Positions 1 to 8,515 of a stretch of 45,761 nucleotides of DNA are shown here, piece by piece. Position numbers and translations under genes: made by a program. The stretch is from Planctomycetaceae bacterium. GTDB lineage: Bacteria > Planctomycetota > Phycisphaerae > Tepidisphaerales > Tepidisphaeraceae. Positions within the stretch are counted from its first letter, which is position 1. Every line of letters begins with the position of its first letter. The notes beneath the pieces are model-generated. The model saw only the letters and a program-made list of their open reading frames with translations. It had not been told where the DNA came from and searched no databases. The stretch covers positions 1 to 45,761 of the forward strand of contig JAIYCY010000002.1 of assembly GCA_027487775.1 (NCBI GenBank). Direction: 5' to 3'.

Positions 1-119
1 CGCCCTTGTTGTCGTTGACGTACATCGTAAATGCCGTGCCGATTTGCTTCATGTTCGCCAGGCACTTGGTGGCTGCGGCTTGGTCGCGGATACGACCGAG
101 CGAGGGGAGCAGGATCGAG
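1..119. repeat. Terminal overlap, copy 1 (contig is circular)
   Basis: These 119 bases are identical to 45643-45761. Exact repetition of a contig's first and last bases is what an assembler leaves when it walks round a circle, and 119 is a k-mer size some assemblers use. The minus-strand prepilin gene continues in frame across the joint, which supports a circle of about 45,642 bp. This is not a biological terminal repeat. Confidence 0.95.
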
Positions 120-253
120 ATCAGCACCGCGATGATTCCGATCACCACGAGCAGTTCTACGAGGGTGAAACCGGACGGCTTTGCCGATTGAACCGGATGT
201 GGGGTTTCGGGTGCGTGCGACCGCCGACCGTCGGTCGATGTAAGACGATTCAT
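1..253 (-). CDS. Prepilin-like protein, DUF1559 type, N-terminal part (continues at 45642 across the circle joint)
   Basis: This is the first part of a 317-residue protein whose remainder lies at 45642-44942. Total coding length is 253+701 = 954 nt, exactly 318 codons including stop. The ATG at 253 follows GGAGG by four to five bases on the minus strand. Residues 28-29 form a type IV prepilin peptidase site (SG/FTLVELLVV), with glutamate at +5 and a hydrophobic helix of about 20 residues. Such proteins are expected to be cleaved by PilD and held in the inner membrane as pseudopilins. The C-terminal half resembles the large Planctomycetota DUF1559 family. No other pilus or type II secretion gene is on the element, so it probably works with chromosomal machinery, or is an orphan of unknown role. 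Confidence 0.9.
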   Translation of the reverse strand, partial: MNRLTSTDGRRSHAPETPHPVQSAKPSGFTLVELLVVIGIIAVLISILLPSLGRIRDQAAATKCLANMKQIGTAFTMYVNDNKG

Positions 254-340
254 AAAGCCTCCGCAGCCTGTGAAACAAGGTCCTCGAATTCCGAGCGGAA
301 TCCTCCAGGAATGCCGAAATCTTACCGTGAGAAAATCGGC

Positions 341-380
341 TTGTCAAAGGATTGACAAGATTTCGGTTCTGAGGTATTCT
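341..380 (+). promoter_or_regulatory. Promoter and auto-operator of the LacI-family gene
   Basis: TTGTCAAAGGATTGACAA (341-358) has 7-bp inverted arms round a 4-base centre. Its right arm supplies a consensus -35 TTGACA (352-357), followed after exactly 17 bases by a -10 TATTCT (375-380). A transcript would begin near 387, some 14 bases before the ATG at 401. An operator covering the -35 box implies autorepression. The same palindrome recurs at four other promoters on the element. Sites are read directly; binding by the LacI protein is inferred. Confidence 0.85.
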
Positions 381-400
381 CCGCTCCAGAAGAGACAATT

Positions 401-1612
401 ATGAGTGTGACCCTCGCCAAGATTGCCAAGCTCACCGACACCCACCCGTCCACGGTGTCTCTGGTGCTGAATGGTCGTCGGCATGATCGCGTTTCGGTCG
501 CTACACGCGAGCGAATCGAGCGAACCGCCGCCGAGCTGGGCTACCGCGTTAATCGTCACGCCCAAGGCCTTGTGCGGGGCAGCACGCGTACGATCGCGCT
601 GCTCCTGAACCACCTCAGCAACCCCTTTTTCGGCAAGTATGTCTCGGTCATTGAGTCCGAGGTCGAAAAAAGTGGGTATCACATCATGCCTTTTGAGACC
701 CGCGCGAGCGATCCGCGGGAGCTTGAACTGTTGTCGTTGCAGCGGCAGGGGCTTTGTGATTTGGTGCTGAGTCTGTGCCACTACCGCAACGAACAAGATG
801 CCGCCATCGCGGGTCAGCCGGTCGTTTTCCGCATCGACGGCTGGGAGCCCCGCGCCTCGGAGCTTTGCCCGGTCCCGCATACCGTCGTCGACTATCGACC
901 GGCCCTGCAGAAGCTGATCAACGGCCTGGAGACCTCGGGGCGCCGCTTTGTGGGCGTGGTCATGCACGAGGCCAATGCGATTTATCTGCCGGATCATTCG
1001 GAGTTGTCCGCCTATGCCCGTTCGCTTCGAGGGAAGCTGGACCGCTCGTCCATGCGATCGGGTCCTGAAGCCCAAGTCATCGCGCATGAAAACGACGATT
1101 TGCAGGTCTGGCATGATCGCACGCTCAAGATGCTGACCGAGCAACCGGAAATCGACACGCTGCTTGTGCACACCACTGAATACGTCGCTCCTGTGATCGA
1201 GGCCGCCCGCAAGGCGGGGCGTCGCGTCGGGGCGGATCTGGCACTCGCGGCGTTTGACGATCCGCCCTTTGCGGCGTGGATGAATGGTGGGATCACGGTT
1301 CTGCGTGAGCCGATCGAAGTCGTCGCACAAGCCCTTGCGCGTCAGGCGTTGGCGGTGCTGAAGAATCAGACCCCGCCCCCGCCGCAGGTCATCGAGGCCG
1401 ATCTCATCGAGCGGCATTCCACTCGCCCGGACATCCGCGCGGGCGTATCGGTCGGTCATTCGTCAGCTGGTCATTCGTCAGCTGGTCATTCGTCAGTTGT
1501 TCATTCGAATGGGGGGTTGGGCACGTCAGATCGGGATGTCGGAGCGTCCCATGTCTCGGGCAAACGAAGCCCATGGCAGGACCCATCGGTCCAGAAGAAG
1601 GGAGAGCATTGA
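401..1612 (+). CDS. LacI-family transcriptional regulator
   Basis: 403-residue LacI/GalR-type DNA-binding regulator. Residues 3-26 are the family helix-turn-helix (TLAKIAKLTDTHPSTVSLVL), followed by the hinge region near residue 55 and a periplasmic-binding-protein-like sugar-sensing core to about residue 335. Proteins of this family usually repress sugar catabolic genes and are released by a small sugar ligand. The C-terminus is about 60 residues longer than usual and low in complexity, with a Gly-His-Ser-Ser-Ala repeat (see 1454-1507). The gene sits at the head of the glycan-enzyme region, and its promoter carries the palindrome found before the other enzyme clusters, so it is the likely master regulator. 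The ligand cannot be read from sequence. ATG at 401 is preceded only by a weak ribosome site (AGAAGAGA). Confidence 0.93.
   Translation: MSVTLAKIAKLTDTHPSTVSLVLNGRRHDRVSVATRERIERTAAELGYRVNRHAQGLVRGSTRTIALLLNHLSNPFFGKYVSVIESEVEKSGYHIMPFETRASDPRELELLSLQRQGLCDLVLSLCHYRNEQDAAIAGQPVVFRIDGWEPRASELCPVPHTVVDYRPALQKLINGLETSGRRFVGVVMHEANAIYLPDHSELSAYARSLRGKLDRSSMRSGPEAQVIAHENDDLQVWHDRTLKMLTEQPEIDTLLVHTTEYVAPVIEAARKAGRRVGADLALAAFDDPPFAAWMNGGITVLREPIEVVAQALARQALAVLKNQTPPPPQVIEADLIERHSTRPDIRAGVSVGHSSAGHSSAGHSSVVHSNGGLGTSDRDVGASHVSGKRSPWQDPSVQKKGEH
1454..1507 (+). repeat. 15-bp tandem repeat within the LacI-family gene
   Basis: GGTCATTCGTCAGCT is repeated 3.6 times in tandem (1454-1468, 1469-1483, 1484-1498 with one change, then a partial copy). 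The unit is a multiple of three, so copy-number change keeps the frame and only lengthens the GHSSA tail. It lies beyond the sensor domain and is probably a slippage product. Confidence 0.9.
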
Positions 1613-1727
1613 ACGGCCACCTTCCGCGTTGGATCGCGGACAGCCTGCATTAGGGCAGGTCGCCTTCGGGCAAGCCGGTGTGCCAGTCGATGTTTGAACC
1701 GAGGCGACCTTGAACGTCGTCGCCGCC

Positions 1728-1744
1728 TTGTCAATCGTTTGTCC
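1728..1744 (+). promoter_or_regulatory. Imperfect LacI-type operator upstream of the PEP-CTERM run
   Basis: TTGTCAATCGTTTGTCC matches the LacI-type consensus TGTCAA-N4-TTGACA with a clean left arm, central CG and two mismatches at the right end. It lies 75-90 bases before the ATG at 1819. No strong -10 follows at ideal spacing. If functional it would bring the plus-strand series 1819-14280 under the same regulator. The gap 1613-1818 otherwise holds only a weak, widely spaced inverted repeat (AGGTCGCC and GGCGACCT) of doubtful meaning. Confidence 0.6.
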
Positions 1745-1818
1745 GAATCGTGAATCGTGAATCTTGGTCTCGGGCTTCCCGGCAGGGGGCTTCGGGATGA
1801 ACCTGAGGAGGAGTCAGA

Positions 1819-2673
1819 ATGTCTAACAACAAAACTGCATCGCGTATCCGCACCGCCGCCTTCGTCACCCTCGCGGCTGCGGGGCTTTCATCGTCCGCGT
1901 CCGCTGCGCCTATTTTGTTCTCGTTTCAGCAGGGCGACCTGCGACAGGACGGCGTGTTGTTCGGGCCCGGGGCGTCCTACACGGGCAACTTGACGGGCTC
2001 GATTAACGATGTCAATCCGACCAAGGTGTTGACGGCCACGACTAACAACCGCGTCGGAGCCCAATTCAATACCATTTCTCCCGTTAACGCCAACATCGGT
2101 ACCGATGGCCGGGCCTTTAACGCGCTATTCAGTTATGACCTCGCACCGCTGCAAACCTACCTGACTGCAAACCCCTCGAAGAGCGTATCCGAAGCAGCTT
2201 TCAGATTGACGGGTTCTGGTGGAAGCAGCTCGAATGGATTCGCCAATACATATCGGCTCTACCAGACGGTCGGGTTCACATCGTCCGCTACCTGGAGCAC
2301 CTCGGACGGCACCAATGCCTGGCCGACGCCGCTCCGTACCAATACTGGTGGAGTATCGGGTGGTGGGACGCAGTTCAGTGGCCAGCTGGCGACCGCCGGA
2401 AGCACCCCGACCGTCGGGGCTGTGATGAGCTTCAACACCAGTACAGACTTCGTCGCGGCGATCAACAACGCGTTGGCCCGTGGCGACAAGACACTCTATC
2501 TGGTCGCCCAGCACAACTACTCGAACTGGGACTCATGGACCAGTTTTTACACCCACCTTGATGCCACCGTCAGCAACCGCCCGGAACTGCTGATCACGGT
2601 CGTTCCCGAGCCGGCGACGCTCGGTGTGATTGCTGCGTGTGCATTGCTCACGCTCCGTCGTCGTATGGCCTGA
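1819..2673 (+). CDS. Exported PEP-CTERM protein, unknown function
   Basis: 284 residues. A Sec signal peptide (about residues 1-30, ending near SASA/AP) leads into a beta-rich, Ser/Thr/Asn-rich body with no recognised catalytic motif. Residues 262-284 are a PEP-CTERM sorting tail: VPEPAT, a short hydrophobic helix and RRR. Such tails are recognised by exosortase for surface sorting; no exosortase is encoded here. A GGAGGAG ribosome site precedes the ATG. It is the first gene of a tight plus-strand series, 57 bp before the next. The body resembles surface DNRLRE-like structural modules in composition only; I would not name a function. Confidence 0.85.
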   Translation: MSNNKTASRIRTAAFVTLAAAGLSSSASAAPILFSFQQGDLRQDGVLFGPGASYTGNLTGSINDVNPTKVLTATTNNRVGAQFNTISPVNANIGTDGRAFNALFSYDLAPLQTYLTANPSKSVSEAAFRLTGSGGSSSNGFANTYRLYQTVGFTSSATWSTSDGTNAWPTPLRTNTGGVSGGGTQFSGQLATAGSTPTVGAVMSFNTSTDFVAAINNALARGDKTLYLVAQHNYSNWDSWTSFYTHLDATVSNRPELLITVVPEPATLGVIAACALLTLRRRMA

Positions 2674-2730
2674 GTTTTTCTCACACGAAGAAAGATTCCA
2701 AGAAAGATTCCGTTTCAGGAGGAGAATAGA

Positions 2731-4632
2731 ATGTCCGCTGCATCTAGATCTAAGATTTCGATTCACCGTATGACCGCCGCCGCCTTTGCTGTGGTGTTGC
2801 CTGCTGTGGCGTCGCCGGCTTTTGCCCAAGTATGGGATGGCGATGGTCCGTCCAACCCGAGCTGGCGATTGGCCGCGAATTGGGCCGGCAACACATTGCC
2901 CGTCTATGGCAACACATTGGATTTGAGTTTCCCGACCAGCGTTGTGAGTGGGAAGCTATACCAGACGACGTTGGGAAGCGTGGCCGCTGTGGCAAGGTCA
3001 TTGTCGTTCGGTGCCGATGTCGATGGTCTTTCCACGGTCACCGCATTCTCAATCACGACAACGACTGGTACGGCGGGCCAGACCCTCACGATGGATACAA
3101 ACGGCGCATTTGCGACCATCAACGTCGACGCCGGCGCGACCGGCAATATCGGCATCGGCTCGTTTAACACAGGCACGACCGGAGCATTCACCCTCGCGGA
3201 CCCTCTTGAGATCAATCACAACGGCACGGGCAACCTCACCTTCAATCGTGCATTCGCCGCCGCCGGATTCGGTATCACCAAAAAGGGACAAGGTCGCTGG
3301 GTGATGGCGGGCATCGTTTCGGGTGAACTCGACTCGGCCTCTGGCATCACGCTCGAAGCCGGCACCCTCGAGGTGCAGACGACCGGAACTCTGACCAAGA
3401 ACTATGCCGTCCCGCTGAACGTCACCGGGGCGAGCACGCTGGTCTACAACAACACCGGCACGAACAATCTCGCGTTCAGCCTGCCGGCCGGTGCATTGAC
3501 TCTGGGTGCCAACCTCACGGTTCAGAATACTTCGGTCGACGCGGTTCAGAACAACATCATCAATGTTTCGCGCAACGTGTCCGGCAGCGGCGATATCATT
3601 GTTTCGACCTCGAACAACCTCGCATCGAACGCGGGCAACTACTCGTATCAGCGCGTTCAGCTCAGTGGCAACAACGCAAGCTGGAGCGGTGACTTCGTCA
3701 TCGCACGCGGCACCGGTCAGCTCTCCGGCGACATCTCGCACGGCACCGGCGCGGTCGTGATCGGAACCACCGCCAATTCTTTTGGTGCGGGACTGGGGTT
3801 CAATCAGACTTCAGATGTGAACTTCAGCCGTGACATCACCGTGCGTTCGGGTGGATTCCGTGGGCTGAAAAGCAACAACCTCGCGAGTGGTGACATCACC
3901 ACGGCCGATTACACCGGCTACAACATGACCTTCAGCGGTGACATCACGCTCGAAGGCACGCTCGCGGTCGATCACTCGCTGATCAACTCCTCGACCTTCT
4001 CTCCCTCGCCTGTCATCACCGCTTCGCACTTCGTGACGATCAGCGGAGATATCAGCGGCGTGGGCGGACTCAACGTCACGCGTACCCATGTCCCGGTGAC
4101 GGTGAATTCCCCCGACAGTAACCGCAGCCGACTCGTGCTCACCGGCACCAATACCTACACCGGCGCGACCAGTGTCAGCTCGACCGCGGCACTGATCGTC
4201 GACGGCTCGCTCACTTCCAACATCGCAGTTAACGGTGGGCGCTTCGGCGGAAACGGTTCGACGACCGGCGGCTTGACGATGGCCGTCGGCTCCACTTTTG
4301 TCTTCGTCCCCGGCGTCACCTTTGATGTCACGGGCAGCGTCTCGCTCGATAACACCTTCGGCCTGGCAAGTCTCGTCAACGTCGACGGTACTGCCATCGA
4401 CTGGTCGCTCGTCGGCCTTGGAACCTACACACTGATCGGTACGACCTCCAGCAGCTTTGCCAACATCGACAACTTCGGGTTGGGTGATGCGGTCGAAGTG
4501 GTTCCGGGTGTAACGCGGGCCTTCTTCCAGGACGGCAGCCTTCAGCTTGTCGTGCAGGCGGTTCCCGAGCCGGCGACGCTCGGTGTGATTGCTGCGGGTG
4601 CGATGCTGACCCTGCGTCGGCGCAAGGCCTGA
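2731..4632 (+). CDS. Autotransporter-type beta-strand repeat protein with PEP-CTERM tail
   Basis: 633 residues: signal peptide (1-32, ending FAQ), then a long repetitive beta-helix-like body rich in G, T, N and S. Repeated blocks such as LVLTGTNTYTGATSV with GNGSTTGGLT are typical of autotransporter-associated beta-strand (PATR) repeats. The C-terminus VPEPATLGVIAAGAMLTLRRR is a PEP-CTERM signal. The coding sequence for that tail contains 36 bases identical to the tail of the preceding gene (4561-4596 and 2602-2637). No catalytic site is visible; it is probably a surface adhesin or scaffold beside the enzymes. GGAGGAG lies 8 bases before the ATG. The 253-bp gap to the next gene contains an AGGAGGAG stretch but no gene. 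Confidence 0.87.
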   Translation: MSAASRSKISIHRMTAAAFAVVLPAVASPAFAQVWDGDGPSNPSWRLAANWAGNTLPVYGNTLDLSFPTSVVSGKLYQTTLGSVAAVARSLSFGADVDGLSTVTAFSITTTTGTAGQTLTMDTNGAFATINVDAGATGNIGIGSFNTGTTGAFTLADPLEINHNGTGNLTFNRAFAAAGFGITKKGQGRWVMAGIVSGELDSASGITLEAGTLEVQTTGTLTKNYAVPLNVTGASTLVYNNTGTNNLAFSLPAGALTLGANLTVQNTSVDAVQNNIINVSRNVSGSGDIIVSTSNNLASNAGNYSYQRVQLSGNNASWSGDFVIARGTGQLSGDISHGTGAVVIGTTANSFGAGLGFNQTSDVNFSRDITVRSGGFRGLKSNNLASGDITTADYTGYNMTFSGDITLEGTLAVDHSLINSSTFSPSPVITASHFVTISGDISGVGGLNVTRTHVPVTVNSPDSNRSRLVLTGTNTYTGATSVSSTAALIVDGSLTSNIAVNGGRFGGNGSTTGGLTMAVGSTFVFVPGVTFDVTGSVSLDNTFGLASLVNVDGTAIDWSLVGLGTYTLIGTTSSSFANIDNFGLGDAVEVVPGVTRAFFQDGSLQLVVQAVPEPATLGVIAAGAMLTLRRRKA

Positions 4633-4885
4633 ACCGGTCTGAAGAAACGGTGTCCAGGCGATTCGCTCGCGACTCGGAGGCGCGGGCGGCAGGGCGGGGC
4701 CCTCGCCTACGAATCCTCCTCCGCGGGGCGTGTCAGCTAACGCTGGCGCGTCTCTTTTCGACGGTGAAACTCAGGAGGAGTAGCACCCAAGATCAAGATC
4801 AGCTCGATGGCTGGTCTGACGTTGTGTTCAAGTCGTCGTCGCGCTTCGTGACGACAAAGAGAGTTTTCATGCGGAGGGTCTGATC

Positions 4886-7800
4886 ATGCGTTCGAAGAAG
4901 CAAATCGTGTTGGCCGCCATCGTTGGCGTTTCGTCGGTTGTCGCGGCGCAACAGCTCGCACACGCTCAATCGCTGCAGGGCGGATACGTCATCGGAAATG
5001 GCGCGCTGACGCAGAACGGCGAATCGCTGTTTATCGACAACGCCCGTAGCGGTGGTGGTGATGAGTTCTTCAATGGCGCGGGCAACTTTTTCTGGTCCGC
5101 CGTCCTTCCCAATCGCTGGCTTGCTGGCGAACAGATCAGCCTGACCGGCGTCGCCATCCCGCTCGTGGTTCAATCTGCCAATCCCGGCTCGACCACCAAC
5201 AACACGCTCAACGGCAACATTACGTTCAACTTCTACGACCTTGGCGCTAACAACACCTTCAACGGCATCTTTAACGCCAGCACCAACCCCGGCGGGGATG
5301 TCCTGATCGGATCGGCGACGCTTGCATTTAACGGGAATCCCACGCCCGGCTCGAGCACCTACTCAGGCATCTTCAGCTCGCCCGTGAACTTCACCGCGCT
5401 CGGTAACGGCGTCGCGATGCGCATCGCGAGCACCAACTCCACCCGCGTCAAAATCGAACCCGCCGCCAACGGTCAGGGTGTGACCCGAAACAGCAATTCC
5501 ACCGGCGCGATCGTCAGCGGCACCAACCAAACGCTCCGCATGAGCCTCGCCGGTTTCAACCTCGGCGATCCCAACACCCCGCGCTGGGTCGCAGGCGGAA
5601 CCGATGATTGGGGCACATCGAGCAACTGGTCGACCAACGTCGTCCCCAATGCCGCAGGCCTCAAGGTTCTCCTGTCCAGCGCCGCTGCACCCACGACGCT
5701 CAATATCAATGCCGATCGCACCATCGGTCGCATCGAGTTCAACTCGGCACAAGGCTACCTCATCGGCCAAGGCTCCGCCGGGACGCTCACGTTCAACAAC
5801 AACGCCAACCCCGCCGAGCTCACCGTCGTCGCGGGTAATCATGAAATCAGTGCCCCGATCGCGCTCAGTGGCGCGTCGACCGTCAACACCGCAACCGGCA
5901 CGTCGCTCACACTCGGTGCGATCTCCGGCGCGGGCAGCCTGACCAAGACCGGCGGCAGCGTGCTCGTTCTCACCGGCGCGCCCAGCTTCGCAGGTGCGAC
6001 CACCGTCAGCGAAGGCCGACTCGTCCTCAGTGGCGCGGCTTCGGCTCTCTCACGAATTTCACTCGCTGCCGGCACCACCGTCGATTACCGCGACGCCACC
6101 AGCAGCTACGCAGCCGCCAACTTCAGCAGCGGCAGCGTCGGCAGCCTCCGCGTCGGTCTCGGCACACTTGCCGTCACGCCCGCGGGCGGTGCGATCGCTC
6201 AATCCAACGTCATCGTCGCCCCAGGCGCCACGCTCAATGCCAGCGCGTACGCAAGCGGTTATGACCTGGGTGTCGGGCAAACCCTACGACTCGGCGGAAC
6301 CGTCACCGCGCCGGTCCTCAACGCCTACGCCGACAACCGCATCGGCATCGGCGACGACGCCACCGACGCCATCGGGACCGCCGTCGTCAACGGCGCGCTC
6401 GCCCTCAACGGCTCAAACCCCGCCTCCGCGGACGGACTGGTCTTCCAGCTCATCGGCACCGGCACCGTCGTCGGCCCGAGCGATCAACTCCAAGTCAACG
6501 GCGCACTCGCCAAGACCGGCGCGAATCCCTATCGCATCACCATCATCCCCGACATCGGCGCACCACTTGCTCCCAGCTACGACCTGATCACCCACACCAG
6601 CGGCACCGTCAGCCCGAGCGACTTCGAAGTCGTCGGCGCTCAGGCCTTCCCAAGTTCACGCATCAGCTACGGCATCGACACCTCGACCGCCGGCGTTGTC
6701 AAACTCGTGCAGGTCGGATCGGGCAAAAACCTCACCTGGACCGGCGCGAACAGCAACATCTGGGACAACGCAACCACCGTCAACTACGTCGATGCTTCCA
6801 GCACACCAGAACAGTTCCGCAGCCTCGACACCGTCACGTTCGATGACTCGTCCACCGTGCGTGGTGTGGTGACTTCAGGCGACATCTTCGCAACCCAGGT
6901 CATCTTCGACACCGATACGCAATACAACCTGCGTCATTCCGGCGTCGGCCAGGGTCTCACCGGGCACTCCACGCTGATCAAGCGCGGCAGCGGCAGACTG
7001 GTGCTGGAATCAAGCTTCGACTTTACCGGCACGGGCACCCCGACCTTCACGGGCCCGGTCTTCGTCGAAGAGGGAACGCTTAGCTACGGCGGCGGCATCG
7101 CAACCGCGGGCGGGACTTCCAATACCGTCGGCGTGAATATCGCCGCGGGTGCGACGCTCGAACTCTGGCGCGTCGGTTCAACCAACATCGCCAGCTACTA
7201 TCAACCCATCAGCGGCACCGGCGAAATCGTCAAGCGCGGTGATACCGCCGCCCTCAACGGCAACAGCCCCACCTACGCCGGCCGGATCCGCGTCGAAGAA
7301 GGTCAACTCAACATGACCAACGCGGCATCGTTCGGCACCGGCGATCAGGGCGTCGTCACCAACGGCAACGGCCGTCTCCGCATGAACATCCCCGGCACCT
7401 ACGCCGTCGCGGATGCCATCACCATCAACTCCACCGGCGACGCCACCAGCAATCCGCAGCTCGCCATCGGAAGCAACGGGACCGGCACCGTCAACGGACT
7501 CGTCACTTTCAACACCGCCGACGGCTTCATCCAGACCGACGGCGGAAGCACCCTCAATCTCGCCGGCGGACTCGTCGCCTCTGGCAACATCACCAACACC
7601 TTCAACGGGTCCTTCCGCATCGGTGGCAACAGCACAATCGCGGGCAACTTCTCGCGAGCGACCGCTCAAGCCCCGATGACCATCGATGGCAATCTCAGCG
7701 TCACCGGGAACTTCACCTCCTCGGGCGTCGTCAGCTCGGTCATCATGACCCCAGCCGCCAGCGACGCCACGCCCAACACCCTCGAAGTCGGCGGACTCGT

Positions 7801-8377
7801 CCTCGGCGCAGGTTCCTCGGCCGGTGCCACCCGCCTCGACATCGCCAACAACATCCTCAAGATCAACTACACCGGCATCTCCCCGTTGTCGACCATCCTG
7901 ACCTACATCCTCGACGGGCGTGACGACGACAACACCAACGGCAACGTGCTAGACGTGAACGAGATCGCCATCTACAGCAGCCTGCTCCCGATCACCAATC
8001 AGGACATGGGCTACTTCGACGACGGCTCGTCCATCCGCGTCCGCAAGACGCTCCTGGGCGATAGCAACGTCGATGGTGCTGTCGGCTTTGCGGATCTGCT
8101 CGCACTGGCACGCAGCTATAACACCGCCTCGGGCGCATTCTGGTATCAGGGCGATTTCAACTACGACGGAGCGGTCGGATTTGCCGATCTGCTGGCACTC
8201 GCGCGTAACTACAACGGATCGCTCACCAGCGCCGTCGCAGGCGTCAACCAGGGCGAATTCGACGCGTCCTTCGCCGCCGACTTCGCATTGGCTGCGTCCA
8301 TGGTCCCTGAACCCGCAACCCTCGCACTCCTCGGACTTCCGCTCGCGATGCTCTCGCGTCGTCGCCGTGCGGTCTGA
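4886..8377 (+). CDS. Large PATR-repeat surface protein with dockerin-like repeats and PEP-CTERM tail
   Basis: 1163 residues. Signal peptide about 1-28 (AHAQ). Residues 30-220 form an Asn/Thr-rich domain. Several PATR repeats follow (for instance GAGSLTKTGGSVLVLTG near 350 and GSGRLVLESSFDFTGTG near 705). Near residues 1055-1115 lie two EF-hand-like, dockerin-type halves (GDSNVDGAVGFADLLALAR and GDFNYDGAVGFADLLALAR), whose D-x-N/D-x-D-G loops should bind calcium. It ends in a PEP-CTERM tail (MVPEPATLALLG, hydrophobic helix, RRRR). The same dockerin-like pair occurs in the GH128 (18592) and GH16 (24945) enzymes, suggesting a shared attachment module. GGAGGG lies 8 bases before the ATG. No catalytic residues are seen. 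Confidence 0.88.
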   Translation: MRSKKQIVLAAIVGVSSVVAAQQLAHAQSLQGGYVIGNGALTQNGESLFIDNARSGGGDEFFNGAGNFFWSAVLPNRWLAGEQISLTGVAIPLVVQSANPGSTTNNTLNGNITFNFYDLGANNTFNGIFNASTNPGGDVLIGSATLAFNGNPTPGSSTYSGIFSSPVNFTALGNGVAMRIASTNSTRVKIEPAANGQGVTRNSNSTGAIVSGTNQTLRMSLAGFNLGDPNTPRWVAGGTDDWGTSSNWSTNVVPNAAGLKVLLSSAAAPTTLNINADRTIGRIEFNSAQGYLIGQGSAGTLTFNNNANPAELTVVAGNHEISAPIALSGASTVNTATGTSLTLGAISGAGSLTKTGGSVLVLTGAPSFAGATTVSEGRLVLSGAASALSRISLAAGTTVDYRDATSSYAAANFSSGSVGSLRVGLGTLAVTPAGGAIAQSNVIVAPGATLNASAYASGYDLGVGQTLRLGGTVTAPVLNAYADNRIGIGDDATDAIGTAVVNGALALNGSNPASADGLVFQLIGTGTVVGPSDQLQVNGALAKTGANPYRITIIPDIGAPLAPSYDLITHTSGTVSPSDFEVVGAQAFPSSRISYGIDTSTAGVVKLVQVGSGKNLTWTGANSNIWDNATTVNYVDASSTPEQFRSLDTVTFDDSSTVRGVVTSGDIFATQVIFDTDTQYNLRHSGVGQGLTGHSTLIKRGSGRLVLESSFDFTGTGTPTFTGPVFVEEGTLSYGGGIATAGGTSNTVGVNIAAGATLELWRVGSTNIASYYQPISGTGEIVKRGDTAALNGNSPTYAGRIRVEEGQLNMTNAASFGTGDQGVVTNGNGRLRMNIPGTYAVADAITINSTGDATSNPQLAIGSNGTGTVNGLVTFNTADGFIQTDGGSTLNLAGGLVASGNITNTFNGSFRIGGNSTIAGNFSRATAQAPMTIDGNLSVTGNFTSSGVVSSVIMTPAASDATPNTLEVGGLVLGAGSSAGATRLDIANNILKINYTGISPLSTILTYILDGRDDDNTNGNVLDVNEIAIYSSLLPITNQDMGYFDDGSSIRVRKTLLGDSNVDGAVGFADLLALARSYNTASGAFWYQGDFNYDGAVGFADLLALARNYNGSLTSAVAGVNQGEFDASFAADFALAASMVPEPATLALLGLPLAMLSRRRRAV

Positions 8378-8392
8378 TGAATGTCGCCGTCG

Positions 8393-8428
8393 CTGATCTG
8401 TCGAACCGACAGCGGTTCGACAGATCAG
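8393..8428 (+). terminator. 15-bp perfect hairpin between PEP-CTERM and sulfatase genes
   Basis: CTGATCTGTCGAACC (8393-8407) and its exact reverse complement (8414-8428) flank a six-base loop, 15 bases after the stop of the 1163-residue gene. There is no following T-run, so it may be a Rho-assisted terminator, a partial terminator lowering sulfatase expression, or a 3'-end protecting stem. Confidence 0.6.
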
Positions 8429-8515
8429 CACGGGCCTTCAACGCCTCTTGTCCTTCGATATCAAACACCCTTTATGGGGCGCTTTATCGCTCGTTTTGAA
8501 CGAAAGGATTCGATC

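Noticed and set aside
1..119. Terminal repeat of a linear plasmid or phage
   Set aside because: A direct, exact 119-base repeat with an in-frame gene across the joint fits a circular assembly better than a biological terminal repeat.
1657..1710. Inverted repeat AGGTCGCC and GGCGACCT after the LacI gene, as a terminator
   Set aside because: The arms are only 8 bp, about 40 bp apart and have no T-run; chance is likely in GC-rich DNA.
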